Shown here: in pieces, positions 61,822-64,000 of the stretch | How the letters are laid out: the number at the start of each line of letters is the position of its first letter | Numbering within the stretch: the first letter of the stretch is position 1 | Made by a program: the position numbers and the translations under genes | NCBI RefSeq assembly: GCF_003813985.1 | Contig: NZ_CP033897.1 | Coordinates: forward strand, 2,108,001 to 2,172,000 | DNA from: Corynebacterium gerontici | GTDB taxonomy: Bacteria > Actinomycetota > Actinomycetes > Mycobacteriales > Mycobacteriaceae | Length of the DNA stretch: 64,000 bases | Direction: 5' to 3' | The notes under the pieces: model-generated | Told to the model about the DNA's origin: nothing | What the model saw: the letters and a program-made list of their open reading frames with translations, nothing else | Databases searched by the model: none

Positions 61822-62394
61822 ATGAGCACTCTTCACCGCCGGGTTCGTCTTATCGTCGCCATCGCGATTGCGTGGAATGTTGTGGAGGCTGTGGTGTCTC
61901 TGTGGGCTGGCCGGGAGGCTGATTCTGCTGCCTTGGTGGGCTTTGGCCTCGACTCAGTGGTGGAGGTGCTTTCGGCCGCGGTGGTGGCGTGGCAGTTCCG
62001 CGCCCCTGACCCGGAGCAGCGCGAGGAGGTGGCGCTCAAGCTGATCGCGTGGTCGTTTTTCTTGCTGGCCGCCTACGTCACCTTTGAGGCTCTCTTCTCC
62101 CGTGAGGCTGAGCCTTCCACCCCGGGTTTGATCATTACGGCGTTGAGCGCGCTGATTATGCCGGGTTTGGCGTTGTGGCAGCGTCGCACAGGAGAGCAGC
62201 TCGGTTCGGCTTCCGTGGTGGCGGATTCGAAGCAGCGCATGATTTGCGCACTCCTTTCCTTCGCGGCCCTCGCCGGCCTGGTTTTCAACGCTTGGTTGGG
62301 TTGGGGTTGGGCGGATTCGGTGGCTGCACTGTTCATCGCCGCGTTCGCTGTCCGCGAGGGCCTGGAGGCTTTACGTGGCGATCCCTGCTGCTAG
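61822..62394 (+). CDS. Cation-efflux-like (CDF) membrane protein, compact
   Basis: 190 residues, five or six helices and no cytosolic C-terminal domain. DSVVEVLSAAVVAW and ADSKQRMICALLSFA, WADSVAALFIAAF resemble the paired D/H-x3-D metal sites of CDF transporters, with some His replaced. Smaller than normal CDF (about 300 residues). Divergent from mmpL by 64 bp. Ends overlapping the UvrA-like gene by 24 bp. Substrate unknown. Confidence 0.78.
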   Translation: MSTLHRRVRLIVAIAIAWNVVEAVVSLWAGREADSAALVGFGLDSVVEVLSAAVVAWQFRAPDPEQREEVALKLIAWSFFLLAAYVTFEALFSREAEPSTPGLIITALSALIMPGLALWQRRTGEQLGSASVVADSKQRMICALLSFAALAGLVFNAWLGWGWADSVAALFIAAFAVREGLEALRGDPCC

Positions 62395-64000
62395 GTACTT
62401 CGCAGTCACGCCTTTTTGCTTTTCGACGACCCTCGCCGGCGTCCCCTCAACAACCACCCGGCCGCCTTCGCTACCTGCTCCCGGCCCGAGGTCGATGATC
62501 CAATCGGAGTGCGCCATCACCGCTACACTGTGTTCGACGCACACCACCGTCTTGCCTTGATCCACGAGTTGGTCCAGCAGCGCTAGGAGTTGGTCGACGT
62601 CTTTGAGGTGCAGGCCGGTGCTTGGTTCGTCGAGGATAAGCACCTCGGCGGCTTCGCTCTTTTTCGCCACCATTTGGGAGGCGAGCTTCAGCCGTTGCAG
62701 TTCGCCGCCGGAAAGCGTGTTGAGGGGTTGGCCGAGGGTGATGTAGGGCAGGCCGACGTCGACAAGCGAAGTGAGCACCTTCTTGATGCTGGCCTGAGTG
62801 AAGAACTCGCGGGCGTCGGCTGCGGACATGTCGAGCACATCGGCGATGTTGCTGCCGTTGTAGGTGAGTTCGAGCACCTCGGGCTGGAAACGGCGGCCCT
62901 CGCAGACGGCGCAGGGCTGCTCGACGGGCGGGGTCATGGGCAGCTCAATGTAGGTCACGCCCGCACCCTTGCATTCGGGGCAGGCGCCCTCACTATTGGG
63001 TGAGAAGAGGCCGGGCTTGACGCCGTGCTCCTTGGCAAAGAGTTTCCTGATTGCGTCCAACACACCCGTGTAGGTGGCGGGGTTGGAGCGCCTGGAACCG
63101 CGGATGCCCTGTTGATCGATGTAGGCGATGTCGGGGTGCGCCTTGAGGAAGCATTGCACCATCGAAGACTTGCCCGAACCCGCCACGCCCGTGATCGTGG
63201 TGAGCACGCCGGTGGGAATACCCACCGAGATGCCGCGCAGATTATTCTTGCGCATGTCCTCAACGCGCAGCTCCCCTTGTGCCTTGCAAACCTCTTTTTT
63301 CAGCACAGCCGGGCGCTGCAGATACTGCCCCGTGGCGGACTCTGACTGCTGCAGATCCGCCACGCTGCCCTCAAACACCACCTGGCCGCCTTGTCCGCCC
63401 GCGCCGGGGCCCAGGTCGATCACGTGGTCTGCCACCTCGATCACCTGCGGCTTATGCTCCACCACGAGCACGGTGTTGCCCTTGTCGCGCAGGCGCTGCA
63501 GCAGCCGGTTGAGGTTGTGAATGTCGTGCGGGTGCAGGCCCGTCGAGGGCTCATCAAACACATACGTCACATCCGTGAGCGCCGAGCCGAGGTGCTTGAC
63601 CATCTTCACGCGCTGCGCCTCACCACCAGACAAACTGCCCGCCGAACGCTCCAGCGCCACATACCCAAGGCCGATCTCGACCATATTGTTCAGTTGCTTG
63701 CTTATCGACGCGACCAACGCCTCAAACCCCCGCAACCGCAACGCATCCACCCACGCCGCCGCCTCCACGATTGGCATGCGGCACACCTCACCCAAGTCCA
63801 CGCCCTCGATCTTGATCTCGCGCGCCTGCGGCGAAAGCCTCGTGCCGTCGCAGTCGGGGCACGGCTGGAACGTCACCACGCGGTCCACGAACTCGCGCAC
63901 ATGCTTCTGCATGCCCTCACGATCTTTCGACAACACCGACTTCTTGATGCGCGGCACCAAGCCCTCGAAGGTCATGTTGATGCCCTCCACCTTCACCTTG
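62371..64000 (-). CDS. UvrA-like ABC ATPase (UvrA2/DrrC type), C-terminal part, truncated by window edge
   Basis: At least 542 residues read here; the N-terminus lies beyond the window. Two ABC units can be seen: signature [11 protein letters not shown] with Walker [12 protein letters not shown], then Walker [11 protein letters not shown] with [12 protein letters not shown] and [12 protein letters not shown]. Zinc modules are CPDCDG and [14 protein letters not shown]. The zinc modules match UvrA, but the family also includes self-resistance proteins (DrrC). The locus does not contain uvrB or uvrC, so I favour a UvrA paralogue rather than the repair enzyme (inference). Confidence 0.85.
   Translation of the reverse strand, partial: KVKVEGINMTFEGLVPRIKKSVLSKDREGMQKHVREFVDRVVTFQPCPDCDGTRLSPQAREIKIEGVDLGEVCRMPIVEAAAWVDALRLRGFEALVASISKQLNNMVEIGLGYVALERSAGSLSGGEAQRVKMVKHLGSALTDVTYVFDEPSTGLHPHDIHNLNRLLQRLRDKGNTVLVVEHKPQVIEVADHVIDLGPGAGGQGGQVVFEGSVADLQQSESATGQYLQRPAVLKKEVCKAQGELRVEDMRKNNLRGISVGIPTGVLTTITGVAGSGKSSMVQCFLKAHPDIAYIDQQGIRGSRRSNPATYTGVLDAIRKLFAKEHGVKPGLFSPNSEGACPECKGAGVTYIELPMTPPVEQPCAVCEGRRFQPEVLELTYNGSNIADVLDMSAADAREFFTQASIKKVLTSLVDVGLPYITLGQPLNTLSGGELQRLKLASQMVAKKSEAAEVLILDEPSTGLHLKDVDQLLALLDQLVDQGKTVVCVEHSVAVMAHSDWIIDLGPGAGSEGGRVVVEGTPARVVEKQKGVTAKYLAAGIAT

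Noticed and set aside
62371..64000. Calling the truncated gene the DNA-repair uvrA
   Set aside because: The visible part cannot tell repair UvrA from its resistance-type paralogues, and no uvrB or uvrC is nearby.

Overview
The window reads as one contiguous piece of a Corynebacterium chromosome. I judge this from a fused MnhA/MnhB Mrp antiporter, an aspartokinase with a built-in second start, MurT/GatD, actinobacterial LeuA, a catalase next to a SigC-type ECF sigma factor, an MmpL transporter, DtxR-type iron boxes and a Spa-type sortase pilus locus. From memory, the backbone order (aspT, dnaX, ybaB, recR, gatD/murT, dnaQ-like, leuA, lysC, asd, sigC, katA, mrp, yqeY, ponA) matches C. glutamicum. 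I cannot name the species. Base composition is GC-rich, with AT-richer islands at about 20.7-21.2 kb, 29.2-31.3 kb and 53.8-55.1 kb.

Layout. 0-5 kb: tail of a PASTA penicillin-binding protein, YqeY, a phosphoesterase, tRNA-Pro, a secreted SGNH esterase and an X-X-X-Leu-X-X-Gly repeat membrane protein. 5-11 kb: the six-gene Mrp Na+/H+ antiporter operon. 10.9-17.2 kb: a phosphopantetheinyl transferase facing a giant adenylation-carrier-acyltransferase fusion, then a ferric-iron ABC transporter behind two DtxR-like boxes. 17.3-20.7 kb: sirtuin, catalase, SigC. 21.2-22.6 kb: a cluster of four small secreted or amphipathic proteins. 22.6-29 kb: asd-lysC, a DMT transporter, a PIG-V-like mannosyltransferase and leuA with a leader peptide. 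29.2-31.1 kb: a sortase-anchored repeat surface protein. 31.3-36.2 kb: degenerate DnaQ, murT-gatD and a decayed AlbA_2/Schlafen-type gene. 36.2-41.5 kb: recR, ybaB, dnaX, a SUFU-like gene, aspT and SRP RNA. 41.6-42.3 kb: tRNA-Ser and an array of palindromic repeats. 42.3-46.6 kb: a nitric oxide reductase operon. 46.5-48.1 kb: gluQ and a YhhQ queuosine-precursor transporter. 48.2-55 kb: the pilus locus. 55.3-59 kb: pabAB, pabC and tgt. 59-64 kb: MmpL transporter, a CDF-like protein and a UvrA-like ATPase running off the end.

Themes. Much of the cargo concerns the cell envelope: pilus, anchored adhesin, small mycomembrane-type peptides, MurT/GatD, PASTA-PBP, MmpL and the acyl-transfer fusion. 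Three queuosine salvage genes (yhhQ, gluQ, tgt) sit on either side of the pilus and pab genes.

The most unusual features are: (1) a dispersed oligonucleotide, GCTTDTCGACG, present 24 times in 64 kb; (2) a palindromic repeat element with consensus TTTCCCATGRCAAT, in seven copies at three loci, four of them in a roughly 107-bp-period array; (3) the adenylation-carrier-AT3 fusion with its own divergent PPTase, formally a one-protein analogue of the Dlt logic; (4) the small-peptide cluster beside sigC. All functional proposals for these four are inference.
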